Origin: Centroberyx gerrardi
Lineage: Eukaryota > Chordata > Actinopteri > Beryciformes > Berycidae
DNA length: 64,000 bases
Direction of reading: 5' to 3'
Assembly (NCBI RefSeq): GCF_048128805.1
Contig: NC_135998.1
Coordinates: 17,011,656 to 17,075,655, forward strand
Positions 14,515 to 26,537 of the stretch are shown here, in pieces (the stretch's first letter is position 1; the number at the start of each line of letters is the position of its first letter). The position numbers and the translations under genes are program-made. A model generated the notes under the pieces. The model was not told where the DNA came from, did no database searches, and saw nothing but the letters and a program-made list of their open reading frames with translations.

Positions 14515-16211
14515 CATGTGCATGTATATATGTGTTAAACAAGAGGATTGACATGGCCAGTGGAGTTGAGGCTCGGTATATTCCTAATAACTAAAACAAA
14601 CAGAAGTGCAGACCGGTCTTTGCACACACGCATGGTTTAAAACCCTGCACAGCGTCTTCGTGCAGAGTGTGTGTGTGTGTGTGTGTGTGTCGGTTTGTGC
14701 AGCAGCAGTGTATGCGTGACAGCAAGAGACAGAGAGAGAGCGAGAGAGGAGAAGAAGAGGGGGATTGAGCGCTCAGTTGTCTGACCCTGTGAGTCTACTG
14801 ATCAGACTGAGCTGAGCTCCTACTGGACAGCCTCTCTCTCTCTCTCTCACTCGTTATCTCTATCTTTATCTCTCTCTCCCCTTCTTTATTTCTGTCTTTC
14901 TTTCTCCTTGGTCTTCTTTTCCGCCACTTTGTCTCAGTGATATAACCACAGTGGCTCACAATGCATGAAATCAAAAAACACATACAGTTTCCAACATAGA
15001 TAACCCAGCCCTGGTGGAAAAAACAAAGCAACTCCTGGGTTAAATCTATACTCTGACTCCATGTTATTGGGTGTTTCACTGCACCAAATCCATTGAATTA
15101 TGCCCTCTGGCCCACTGTAAGTCAATTAAATTAATGTGTTATCAATAACAGCTGGTATGTGATTGATTGTTATTGGGAGGGGGAGAGAAGAGACACCCTA
15201 TGTATGTTTGTCCTGTGAGGGGATTAATTGATTGTGTGGCATCTTTCTACCTCTTTTGTAATAATGTAAAAAAAATTATATAGAGCATTTGATGAATTTA
15301 AAGTGAGAATATGTGATATAATAGCCATTCTGACAGGAGAAATGACTGAATAATACCGGTTAGGCAGGCAATGAATTACAGAAAGATCTTTGTGACAGTG
15401 ACACTAAATAACTTCACCATTAATCACTGATAAGGTTTCTGTGGATGGCAATGGGACGAGTATTCGAGTCTGGGCACATTAGAGAGCGTTTGAGACAAAC
15501 TGGGCCGAGGAGTTGAATGTTTCTCCCTCTGGACGTGACTCACCGCAAAGGAAAGGGAAGCAGAAAAGAAAAGTGTCCCTGAAGTGCCAGAAATTGTTGT
15601 GATATTTTGACTCTGTGGAAGTTAAGATTCAAGTTGCGACTTGTGTGCAGGGGCGGAGTGGAGGGTAAAAACACCTGAACCTTTCAGCCTGACCAAATTC
15701 TTGGTATTCACTCTAGCAAGTAATATGATGAGTTTTAAAAAAACATGACACCTACTCTCCCATATTGACTGCTGGAATGAAAGTTAAACACAGTCTTTAC
15801 TATTGAAGTTAGGAGTCATCATAGGAGTTAAGACAGTTGCTTATAAAATATTTCATTTTTTGAGGACATTTTTCAAATATTGCCTGATGAATTTCATGTA
15901 ACATTTTTTCCCCCACCAAAATGGATAGGCTATAGTGTTCTGGAATTAAACCCTTCATATCAAACAGATTCATAAAGATAGGGGTCTTTAAAGGAAACAA
16001 AATCATAAATGAATGCTTTTCTGAAAATATCATTGCTTTTTGTTTTGTATTGGTAATGGGTTGCTTGTATTTTTCCACACCTTTCTTTACCACTACACCC
16101 TGGCTGTGTGGAGGATCTAATATCAGGCTGTATGGATCTCAGGGTGAATAACGTCTCGGCATTAGTAATAACAAAAGCACAACTCAAACTGGTGCCTTCC
16201 TCGGGCCTGCA

Positions 16212-16284
16212 CCAATGGGCGCTCAGCTGCCGCTCGCCGCGGCCAATGGCAGGGTCCCAGGACTCACACACGCAGATATTTGAA
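16212..16284 (+). promoter_or_regulatory. sapcd2: sapcd2 promoter: two CCAAT boxes and a CHR element
   Basis: CCAAT boxes lie at 16212-16216 and 16243-16247, that is 31 bases apart start to start. A TTTGAA, the canonical CHR (cell cycle genes homology region), lies at 16279-16284, 36 bases after the second box. This order and these spacings match the known NF-Y plus DREAM/MuvB promoters of G2/M genes such as cyclin B and cdc25C. The sapcd2 start codon is about 370 bases downstream and no TATA box is seen. SAPCD2 (p42.3) is reported to be cell-cycle regulated, so the reading is coherent. The transcription start itself was not determined. Confidence 0.7.
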
Positions 16285-16656
16285 GGGCGGTCCTGACAAA
16301 AAAAAAAGAAGAAAGTATATGGATTGCAGAGCTGCATAACTGGGTTAGAGAGTTTCGGCGAGAAAGTAGACACTGAAAACGATACAATCTACGAAAGATT
16401 TGGGGGAAATCTTCAAGTGTTTTTTCTATTCAAAAAGCAAGTATTCGTTTCGGTTATTCTGGATATTCTGTAGGTTTATGTGAACGCAGTAGCCAAGTTG
16501 TATTGGTGTGATTTAGTTTATCGCCATTCAGTGGAAATAATTGATAACTTCATGGCTTTGATAGCGACTGACCAGGGCTGCAAACTGAACGGGCCACCGG
16601 CAATTTATGGTAGAATTGGCGCAAGAAAAGAAGTCTTCCAGGGCAAAACTGTCAAA

Positions 16657-17460
16657 ATGCAGCCCAAAGAGACGGAGTATTCAACAGATGGCTTGCCCAA
16701 AGCGTTTCTACACAGTCTGAGGACCCTCTTTGACATTTTGGATGACGGCGGACGGGGCTTCGTCCACATCTCGGAGATCGAGAGCCGCTGGCAGGGCGCA
16801 GAAACCCGGGACCTGCCCGGCGGGGTGCTGGGCTGCCTGAGGCGGGTCGCCCCGCCGCATGGCTGCCTCACTTTTGAGCGGTTTGTCGCGGGGCTGCGGT
16901 ACTCGATGCTCAACCCGGAGAACAGCCATCACTTCAAGGCCCAGGCTGCCGTGCACCCGCAGCAGGCACAGCCGCACCCGAAGCAGCACCTCCCGCCGCA
17001 GAAGCCCGCCCCGCTCTCCACCTGCAGCGTCGGGACGCGGGTTGAAAACAAAGTCCGCCCGCTGGGGCCGAGCAACGTGACCAACACCGCCCAGCACCGG
17101 GCGTCCTCCCTGCAGAGCCGGGCCAGGCCCGAGGAGGGGAGCGGGTACCCCGCGTGCGGACCATCGCGATACAACGCGGGCTTCGAGAGGTCCGGACGGA
17201 GTTTGGAGAGGGTCCCCGGCGTCCCGGAGGGCGGGTGTTACCGGACAGACCCGGTCCATGTGGCCAAACAAGCCGTGCCACAGCAGAGCCGGGTGAGGAC
17301 CATTGAGTCTCTGGCGCTGGAATCTCCGCAGCTCCAAAGACCGAGTAAGTCTGTCCAAAACATTAAAAAATAAAACTCATAAATATATAAAATCAAAGAT
17401 ATTTAGGGTAGGATTTCAGAACCTTGCTGTCCATAGGCGCAGAGTCACTAGATATATTTT

Positions 17461-17501
<41 letters not shown>

Positions 17502-17651
17502 ATGCAGTTCAGTGAGTTCAGGGAAGACTCATTATGTCACTCTCTGTCTCCATTAAAACGGTCAAAACTGTCAGAGCCCTGATACCACAGTGTGACCATC
17601 TCTCACCTGAGCTACTGCAAACAGACAGACAGACACACACACACACACACA

Positions 17652-17713
<62 letters not shown>

Positions 17714-18686
17714 AGTGCTAATGAAACAGCTGCTTCCATCCCACTTTTTTTTCCCACTTTGTTTGTGTCTCTTTGTTGATTTGCTCCTGTTGTTGTCAAA
17801 AGGCTTAAAGGATTACAAGAGAACCTGACTTGAAATAAAGAGAAACTCCTGAGTGGACACCCAAAAAGTGTATAAGATTATGAGTCAGATCAGGCCACTT
17901 GAATTTAGGAGTCTTGTCATGAAAGGCTGATTAACTCCTGCAGTCCTGTCAGATCACAAAACAGAATATACTCAGAAGTAAATCATCAAATTACATGCAT
18001 ATTTGTGTTGATAAATCCACTGCAATCTTGTAATTATACAATGCATTTTAAAAATACACTGTATTGCGTCAACCCATGCAGTGGCCTACACACACACGTG
18101 CTTGCTCACACACACACACAGTCTGCTGAGTGTGTCAGTATTTGTCATCTGGCAGGCGTAAAAGCGTGCGAGTGTTTGCTGTCTTGGGAAGGTAAAAACG
18201 TTAACTTTAAAGGAGAGTCCTGGCCAGAATCCCAGCAGGGGTCAAGAAGAGTCATTTGGGGGTTTCGCTAACACGCTACTCGGGTATCAGCATTATGTCA
18301 CAGCTTAAACAGGCCGTTTGGATGCCTCTGCTCAAATGAGGGGCGCCTAACTGAGTAATTGCCGTTGTTATCTCTGTAGATCAGGTCAGAGATCATGTCT
18401 GAAATTCCTGGAGAGATTTTTTCCAGAGTTTTCCTTGAGGGTTCTGGTCTGTGGAGGGGTGAGGAGCCCGGCCTTCCCTGCTGTGGCTCTCTGGCTGGGG
18501 AAGGGATGACGGACAGTTTTACGAGCACCCAGGTGTTCAGTTAGAGTCGCCCTGGTGCACCTATAGGTGGGTGAAATGCCCGCGTTGCTGCTCTTTATCT
18601 CGTTCATACAGTATGTACAGGCTGTCAAACAGGCTCGCTCTCGTTCTTTCTTCCTCTCACGCAAACAATCATACACATACATTTCA

Positions 18687-18772
<86 letters not shown>

Positions 18773-18856
18773 CTGTAAGAGTCTGTCAGAGTTTGCCTGA
18801 TCTCTATAGCCAGGCCTGTCTGGAGCTATAAGTGTGACACATCTCTCCGTCTCTCT

Positions 18857-18894
<38 letters not shown>

Positions 18895-21800
18895 TCCCCA
18901 TCTCTCTCTCTCTCAGCCCCCGGGGGCCTTGACTATACTTACATCACTTGCACTCAGGACAGAGCTGCCGTTCGTTGGGAGAGATAGATAGATAGATAGA
19001 TAGATAGGCGAGCAGTGTCCGCGCTGTAATCTCTCACATGCAGCCAAACCCTGCTGGATTAGGCCAGATTACAGCAGACAGGCCCGGGCTCACTGAGGCA
19101 CGACAGCGGTGAAATCCTCCTCACCCCTCTGGACATCATCACCAAGCACGGCCTCTCTTGCTCTCTTTCAATTTCTCTCTTGGTTTTTGGGAAAGGTGTT
19201 GGACTTTGATACCAGTACTACTTATTAAAGTGCATGCAGCGAGTCATGCTCTCTCTCTTATCGTTCTGTTACAGGATGCTCACAAGGATTGAATAGGAGG
19301 AACCCAGTCCTTATCAGTCTTTAATGATCAACTACATGAGATCACCTGCACATGGAGCATAGCTGTAAAAAGTAGGCAGTCTGAAGTAGTGTTTTCCAGG
19401 CCTGGAGAAGTTATGAAAAGTGATAAAAGGGAGAAATGTTTTGGAAAAGTCATGAAATTTTATTTGTGAAGTTCATGATTTTTTTTTTCTTGAATACTGT
19501 CAAATGTCACAAAAAGATGCGTCTGGCTCCGAAACAGTGAAAAACAAAGTAATGCTTAAAGTTAGTGTAATTGTTGGTTACTTTTTAATTCAGTCTCATT
19601 CAAAATTGGTCATGGATATTTGTAAAGTGTTGTAATTTCATCAGTGAAAAGGTGTGGGAACCCTGAAAAAAGGCAGTCAGAACTGTGTGGAATATTTTCT
19701 CAATACGGGCAAAAAGAGATTTAGCATTCACCAAAACACAGAATGTGATGTAACAAATCTTTGTGCCGTAATCCAGGGCGAGCATCAGTACAGTTGTTAA
19801 AAAGAATGATGCACTAACCCACAGATGGGTGCTGTAGCGGACATCAGGCCAAACCGTCACGGATCTACAGGACCTTCAGACAGGCTGCTCCATTCACTGA
19901 TCAGATATCGGGAGAACCGCGGTTGCCAGGTCTATCGTCCATGTGACAGAGTCTTTTTACGTCCTGACATAGTATGGACTACGAGTAGCTATGTCTGAAC
20001 ATATAGGGACAGGCAGGGTGTTCATCCACCCATTGCCTGAGATTTTGGGGAAAAAGATCCTCACATCATACAGTAGGTTCCACCTGTAATGAATCCACAC
20101 CCCACAACTCTCTCCAGCCAAGTTTCTTCTTCTTCACACCTTCCCAGTTCTTCCCCTGACCCTGTTTTGCCTGAGAGACGGCCTTGGCACAGCTTGATAC
20201 TTCCTCCTGCTGATGGATTTGCTCCACAGCCATCTTTCTTTTCTTCTTTTCTCTCATCTTTCTTTTCTCTGAGGGAGTTGCCCTGCTCCATAAAGTCGCC
20301 CGATGTGCAGCACGAAGCCTCCCAGGCCTCCAGGAACCATATTTGGTTGCACATTAACAAGGAAGTTTTGATGAAAGCACTGACAGAAATTATTTACTAG
20401 ATGATTAAAATTATTTGTTTTTTTTGGTCTCCTCTGTATTTTGAATATTACTGTTTTTACATCATTTGTCCTCATGTTTTCAGTGTGCACCATGCAATGG
20501 AAATAATCCTGCTTTGCTGATACCAGAAATATTTGCTGAATACGGCTCCCTCCTGTGGTATACATCGGCAAACCAAATGTATGCATTATCAGGTCAAAGT
20601 AATACATTGTCTCTCATTTCTGTCTCTCACTGGTGTTCTTTTTCAGTGTATGTTTACAGACATTTAGACATTTATACAAATAAAATTACATTTAGATTCG
20701 TCTTTTAAAGGCACACTATGCAGGACTTCCCCCCACGCTACATGCTGTTTTGCCTGTGTGTGTGTACAGTCAAATTGTGGCCGCCTCCGCGCACCGTCCC
20801 ACCTCCTCTTCATGTGCTTTTTGTGAGCGATGTACAACAGCTATCCCATTGCTTTTGCTGCTCTGAAAGCAGCCAAACAAACGCAACGTTCTTTCAGGCG
20901 TCCATATTGTTCCTACCTCAACCACTTTAACGCTCTGAGGTGGGAAGAAGGAAATTCCAAGTGGGAAGTTTCCCAGTTGTCTTGAACGTACCACACTTGC
21001 CAGTGAGTCATGCCAGTCATGAGTATTTGTATATATTGCCAGTCTAGTGAAGTGGTAATAAAGTGTGGTCATTTAAAAATGTTTTAAGCAATAATATCCT
21101 GCATAGTATGCTAATCAACATAAATTTACCCAGTGGGCAGCTTACTTTGGGCCTAGAGGACAACTGGATGTAGACACCCGGGGGTGGGGTTTTGAAGACA
21201 GTTAGGTACGATCCCACAGAGGCTGGCTGCAGTGGAGCCTGGAAGGAAACCCAGTGTTTGTTCATAGAGGCAGCTGGAAGCAGAGCTGGAGGACAGTCTG
21301 GATGGCAGCCTGGTGTTGACCCAGAGACACAGCTTAAAGTAGAGCTGGAGGATAGTCTGATGGCAACCTGGTGTGGGTGCAAGGAGGCGTCTTGAAATGG
21401 AGAAAGGGAGGCAGGCAGCATGATGTAAGGCCTGGAGCTTGAAATGGGGTCTGGAGGATAAAAGCATGGTGTGGTCCGAGAGAGTCGGGGGGGTCGAGGT
21501 GGGGTCTGGAGGACAGTTGGGTGGAAGAGGAGCCTGGAAGACCTGACTGATGTGGTTCTGTGTGTCATTGCTGTAATTATTTATGGTGTGTTATGTGGTT
21601 AGGTTATGTTTTACAGTATGTTTGTTTTATGTTATGTAAGGTGAGGTACGGGTTAAGTTAGGTTGGGTTTTATGTGTTTTAGGTCAGGTGAGGTTGGGTT
21701 ATTTTTTTTACTTCAGACGTATTTTATCATTGTCTTCTTCAGAGTTTCATCTCTTCACTGTCTAAATCCTTTCATTCTCCTTCCTCTGGGTACTCTCTCT

Positions 21801-23282
21801 CTCTCTCTGTTCTATTAACCACCTTTCAAATTTCTCTCTTTTCCTTTCAGCCTCCTTCAGTTGAGGCTGAAAGGTAACGGGAAAGTCTCTTTTCTCCCGC
21901 TCTATCTCAGCACATGTGGTGGAGAAAAACTCCCTCATGCACCAGCTCCTTGCCTTTGTGCATCTCCTCAAAGTGGGTCTTGGCAATTTCTTTTTCTGAT
22001 GTTGCATTTTCGATTTTTCATTCATCCAGAAAATAATTCACCTACGCTTGTTCTTGTCCTTCACAGCAGCTTCCGCAAAAAGGTCGTCCTCCTTTTCATC
22101 CATTTCCCTCTGAGTCTTGTCTGTCAGTTTGAAGCACATGTTGGTCTCAGGACTGTTTTAGGGCCTTGAGGCTCGGCCCTCAGTCTGACTTTGGCTTTCT
22201 AGGGCTTGGGCCTGGGGGACCAGTTTGGGACTGGGGCTTGGTGTGGGTGACGTGAGATTGGGTCTCGGCTTGGACCGCTATGGTTTTAGTCTGGACGTTG
22301 CATTTGGCCTCCTGGGTTTGTGTCCTGGGCTTGCACATGAGGAAATGTTTCTTGTTCTAACAGTTTCCTAGTTCACCAGCTGTGCTTCTTAGAACTTCTG
22401 CTCATACTCTTTTTCCATATTGTCTTCTATTTTCTGCTCTATTTTCTTTACTGCCTCTTTGCATTTCTCGTTCATTTTCACTTTTTCCTCCTTCAACTTC
22501 TTTTCATATTCCTCTTCAGTTCTCTTCCTCACCACCTGCTCCTACACTTTGCATTTCTCCCTCATTTTTTTTTTTTTTTTATCTTCGTTCAACTCTCCTA
22601 TAGGAGACAAGCATCAATCATTTCCCTCCTGTTTTACATTTCAGTTATATTGCTCCCATTATTATATTATTATTATATATTATTATATTAGGTATATCTG
22701 TTGTTCTTATGTAACCCAATCCAGTGTTGAGACTTCAGGTATGAAGGCTGGATGTAAATGAAAACTATCTAACAAAAAACACATCAAGTGTCTGAGCTTG
22801 TGAAAAACAGATGGACGTACTTACCTGGAGTATGGTGTTTACATGTCCAAACAACACCTCCAGTAATGCTACTAATGTCGCATCCACATGTCTTAATCAT
22901 AACAATAATATTCAAGATATAGCTTTAATTGAGGCCACATAATTAGATGAAGGTGTTTACGTGACCCATGCCTTCATCACATCAACAACACTAAAGTTGT
23001 CAGAGCAATCAAGCTCCTCTTTTTGCCATATACAGGAAGGTTTGATGGCTTTCAGTGTCATCTGTGCTGTTCAAAAGAACATATACATATTTTTTTAATT
23101 TAAATAAAAAATATTATTAGTTTTATTGGCCAGTTTTGTAAGGACCCCATCTTCAAATGGGGGCATACACTTCACACATGGCACCCTAAGCCCAAATATG
23201 TCTGATGTAGACCACTTAATAAAAAGTGCAAATGCTTTTTGTACACCATCAGTACACACACACACATGCACACACACACACA

Positions 23283-23341
<59 letters not shown>

Positions 23342-26300
23342 AAAAAGTGTTTGTGGCATGCATATTTCTTCGTATGCATGCTATAACAACACTCTCCATG
23401 ACCTGTTTTTATCCTATTGCTTACCAGTTGTCAAATTCAATGTTTTTCATTAACAACATTTGAGTATCTTTTAAACAAACTGACTAGAGTGATGTATTCA
23501 AAAAAGGACTGCACAATGTGCGTATTTTCCTACAATGTTAACATACGTTATTCTCAGCAGATACCCATTTAAACTTGGGATGCGTAAAACCAGTAATTAC
23601 CGGCTGCATTCCTGACTCCACTGTTGTGCTGAAACTGATTTGAAATGTCTCTGCTCTCTCCTTTGTCTAGGTGTTGTGGAATCAGGTTTACCGAGATCTC
23701 AGAGTGAATCAGCTACAGGATTTACTGGCGGCTCCAGGCGGCACGGGCGGAGTCGGGATGAGCAAAGGCGGCACACCATATCCAATGGCGTGGACTACGG
23801 AATGGTTGGTACACATGTACACACACACACCACACACACACTAACATTCCTGTCTTTGTGAGAAACATGGCTATATGTCAATCACAACGTTTACATGGAC
23901 GGATAATTCTGTTCTTAACCCGGTTATTCAACTAACCGGGGTCGACATTTAAACATCATAACTGTGTTAGAACAACCGGGTTCAGCTCATACTCTGATTA
24001 TGAGAGAAACCTAGTTAAGATGCCTGGCTTACTCCCATATTAAACAGGTTACTGTGGCATGGAAACATCTTACTCCTTTCACTTTTCGTTTACGCTGTCT
24101 TCGCAAATTCACTCCCACAGCATTATGGGCATTTTGAACAAAAACCTGCTGACAAGCAGAACTTACTATTACTATGACTCTAACTATTGTGATCATCATT
24201 TCCTTCCCCTGTGTTGGAAGTAACCTACTGCTGAGTCAAAGAGGGTAGCTGGCAGTCGCACCTTTTTATATTGTTTTGCTGGCAGACCGTCCCGTCTGTG
24301 GATGGGACACTGCAGGTGGACAGGAATATTCTGTTAATTTGTTTATTCATGGCAACAGGGAGACTCAATCACGGTGCAATTAAACAACTATACCTGAATA
24401 AGGCTTTAAATGTAGTCAGTGTTAATGAATTCATTCTGATAACTCCCACAAGTTTGTGTTTACTGCCTTTATATGTGACCCGAGGTCATTACACTTTAGG
24501 GTGATTTTTCAATTAGTACCTTTTGTCTTTTTAGTTGTTGCTTCTTGAGTTGGGTGAGAGAGCAGAGGATCACTATTGCAGACTTTCAGACAGACAGAGG
24601 TTTTTTTAAGACTAAGACTCTGACGATCTTTAGTCTGGTTGGATATTTCAGGGCTTGTGCCTTTTCCTATCAATAAACATTTTATTTATGTAGAAAAGTA
24701 AATAATGGAAACGTGAAAATACCAAAACGATGGTCTGCTTAGTGCAGGCTGCCCTCGGTTTCACTTTCTATTGGCCCCCACATTCCCCTCCCACCCCTCC
24801 CTCTCTCTGCCCCTCCCACTCTCCAGTCCTGTGCTCATGCCTCCTTTCTCGCCCGCTCCCTCACTCTCTGTCTCTCCCCCTGCCTCACCATTTCCTATCC
24901 TCTCTGGCTTTGCCTTTTCTCTCTCTTTCTGTCCCTATTTCTGTTGCCGTCTCTGTCTTTCTTCCTTGACCTCTTTCTTTCTCTCCTCTCTCTGTTTCTT
25001 GGAGAGGCTGACTGACTGACTCCCCTCCTTCTCCCTCCCTCCCTCCCTCCCTCCCTCCCTCCCTCCCTGCCCCTCTCCTCCCCCCCTCCCCATCTGTCCC
25101 TCCCACCCCCTGGCCAACTTGGCCTGCTGCTGCCCTGATGGTAGTGAGCCGGGTTGGGCCCAGGGGCCTGGTGGAAGCAGGGGACTCGCTTGGCCGGCCC
25201 GGCCCGGCCTGGACAGCTGTCTGGGCCGCCTACACTACTGTCTTCATCCCCCTCAGCAGCAGCCTCTACAGCAGCAAGGCCCTGCAGTTTTTCCTCTGGG
25301 TGAGTAGGATAGCAAAACAGAAGAGAGCGATAGAAGGGGGAGGAGGGAGGGAGGGAGAGGGGGAGAGAGAGAGAGAGAGAGGGAGAGGGAAGAGGTGGGA
25401 GAGGATGGCATGGACATGAGATTACTGGCAGTTAGTTCAATTTGGTCTCTGAGACGGTTTGTGTTGGAGTGTGTTTGGGCAGATGTGCATCAGGTTGTTT
25501 CAGTATTTAACTTTGAGATTGAAGAGAAAAAGGTGAGATAAACACATGTCATCAAGTTCATGTTGGATGGGACACTATCCACTCTGTATCTGTGCTTGTT
25601 TTAGGGACTTAGCTCCTTGTTTGTTGGCTCTAACTTGTTGGTAACTGCTTGTGTTATTGGAGGACTTCAAGGTGCGGAGCGTGCCGTTTGGTGTTGCTTT
25701 GTAGATTAAGGTTGAAAGGCCATTATATTGGTCTTTGTGTTTTTAGCTAAGCGGTGTCATGTTATTGTGTGTTTTGTGTGTGTGTGTATTCAGGGTGTGG
25801 GTTCATTCAGCCAGCTGGGACACGGACACCGCACACGCACACATTTCCATAACTTTACTTTCCATAACTTTATCATTTACTGTTCCGTTCCCTCCCTTGT
25901 TCTCTGTGTGGATTTCCCCCCTCTGCTCCCCTTTAAAATAGCCGATTTGCCTTTGCTGCGGCCCACCACACAATCCTCCAGCCTGACACTGGGTCATGCT
26001 TCATTCTAGGCACGGACACCCCCTCCACCCCCTCCCTCTCTTCCTGTGTGCTCTCTCTCTCTTTCTCTCTCATCCCCTCTTCATTCTGTGTGTGAAAGGG
26101 CCGTAAATCTGTTAAATATGCATTAACAGTTTGAGTTTGGTTCCTGGGAGCCCTCATCCGGGATCGGTATACTTCGGTAATACACTGCCCCGTGTCATGT
26201 AACGCTTTTGGGACGTGTATCGCTGTGTTTGGCTGTGTTTTGGCGAGTTGTGGAATGTATTTAGAGGCAGGGGGAACAGGAGGATGGAGGGATGGGTGGA

Positions 26301-26479
26301 GAGAAAGATGACACACCAGGTGGCTGAATGCCAGCGGTGGGGCCTGGGCTGTGGCAGGGTGCCGCACGGACAGCCTGGTCAGCACAACTCAATGCGGCCT
26401 GGCTGGGATGCACACACACACGCACACACACACACGCACACACACACACGCACACTTTCTGTCACACATCTCTCTCTCT

Positions 26480-26537
<58 letters not shown>

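Larger units (their letters stand above)
10468..16656. other. Spacer between tmem141 and sapcd2
   Basis: It starts with the tmem141 3' UTR. It then holds unique AT-rich sequence, a LINE-like tail at 13190-13400, TG repeats at 14487-14514 and 14667-14690, and a purine-rich tract near 14725-14765. A block at 12540-12860 is free of simple repeats but has no coding signature. No gene was recognised before the sapcd2 promoter near 16200. Confidence 0.6.
17345..23670 (+). other. sapcd2: sapcd2 intron 1
   Basis: A 6.3 kb intron packed with CA, CT and GATA microsatellites, one TTAA-type MITE (20705-21114) and a degenerate minisatellite (21130-21550). Stretches at 18910-19150 and 18150-18560 are free of simple repeats apart from one GATA run and could be regulatory, but nothing in the sequence proves it. 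Confidence 0.7.

Noticed and set aside
21044-21568. 174-codon minus-strand frame
   Set aside because: It reads through a degenerate minisatellite and gives periodic Pro/Ser-rich peptide.
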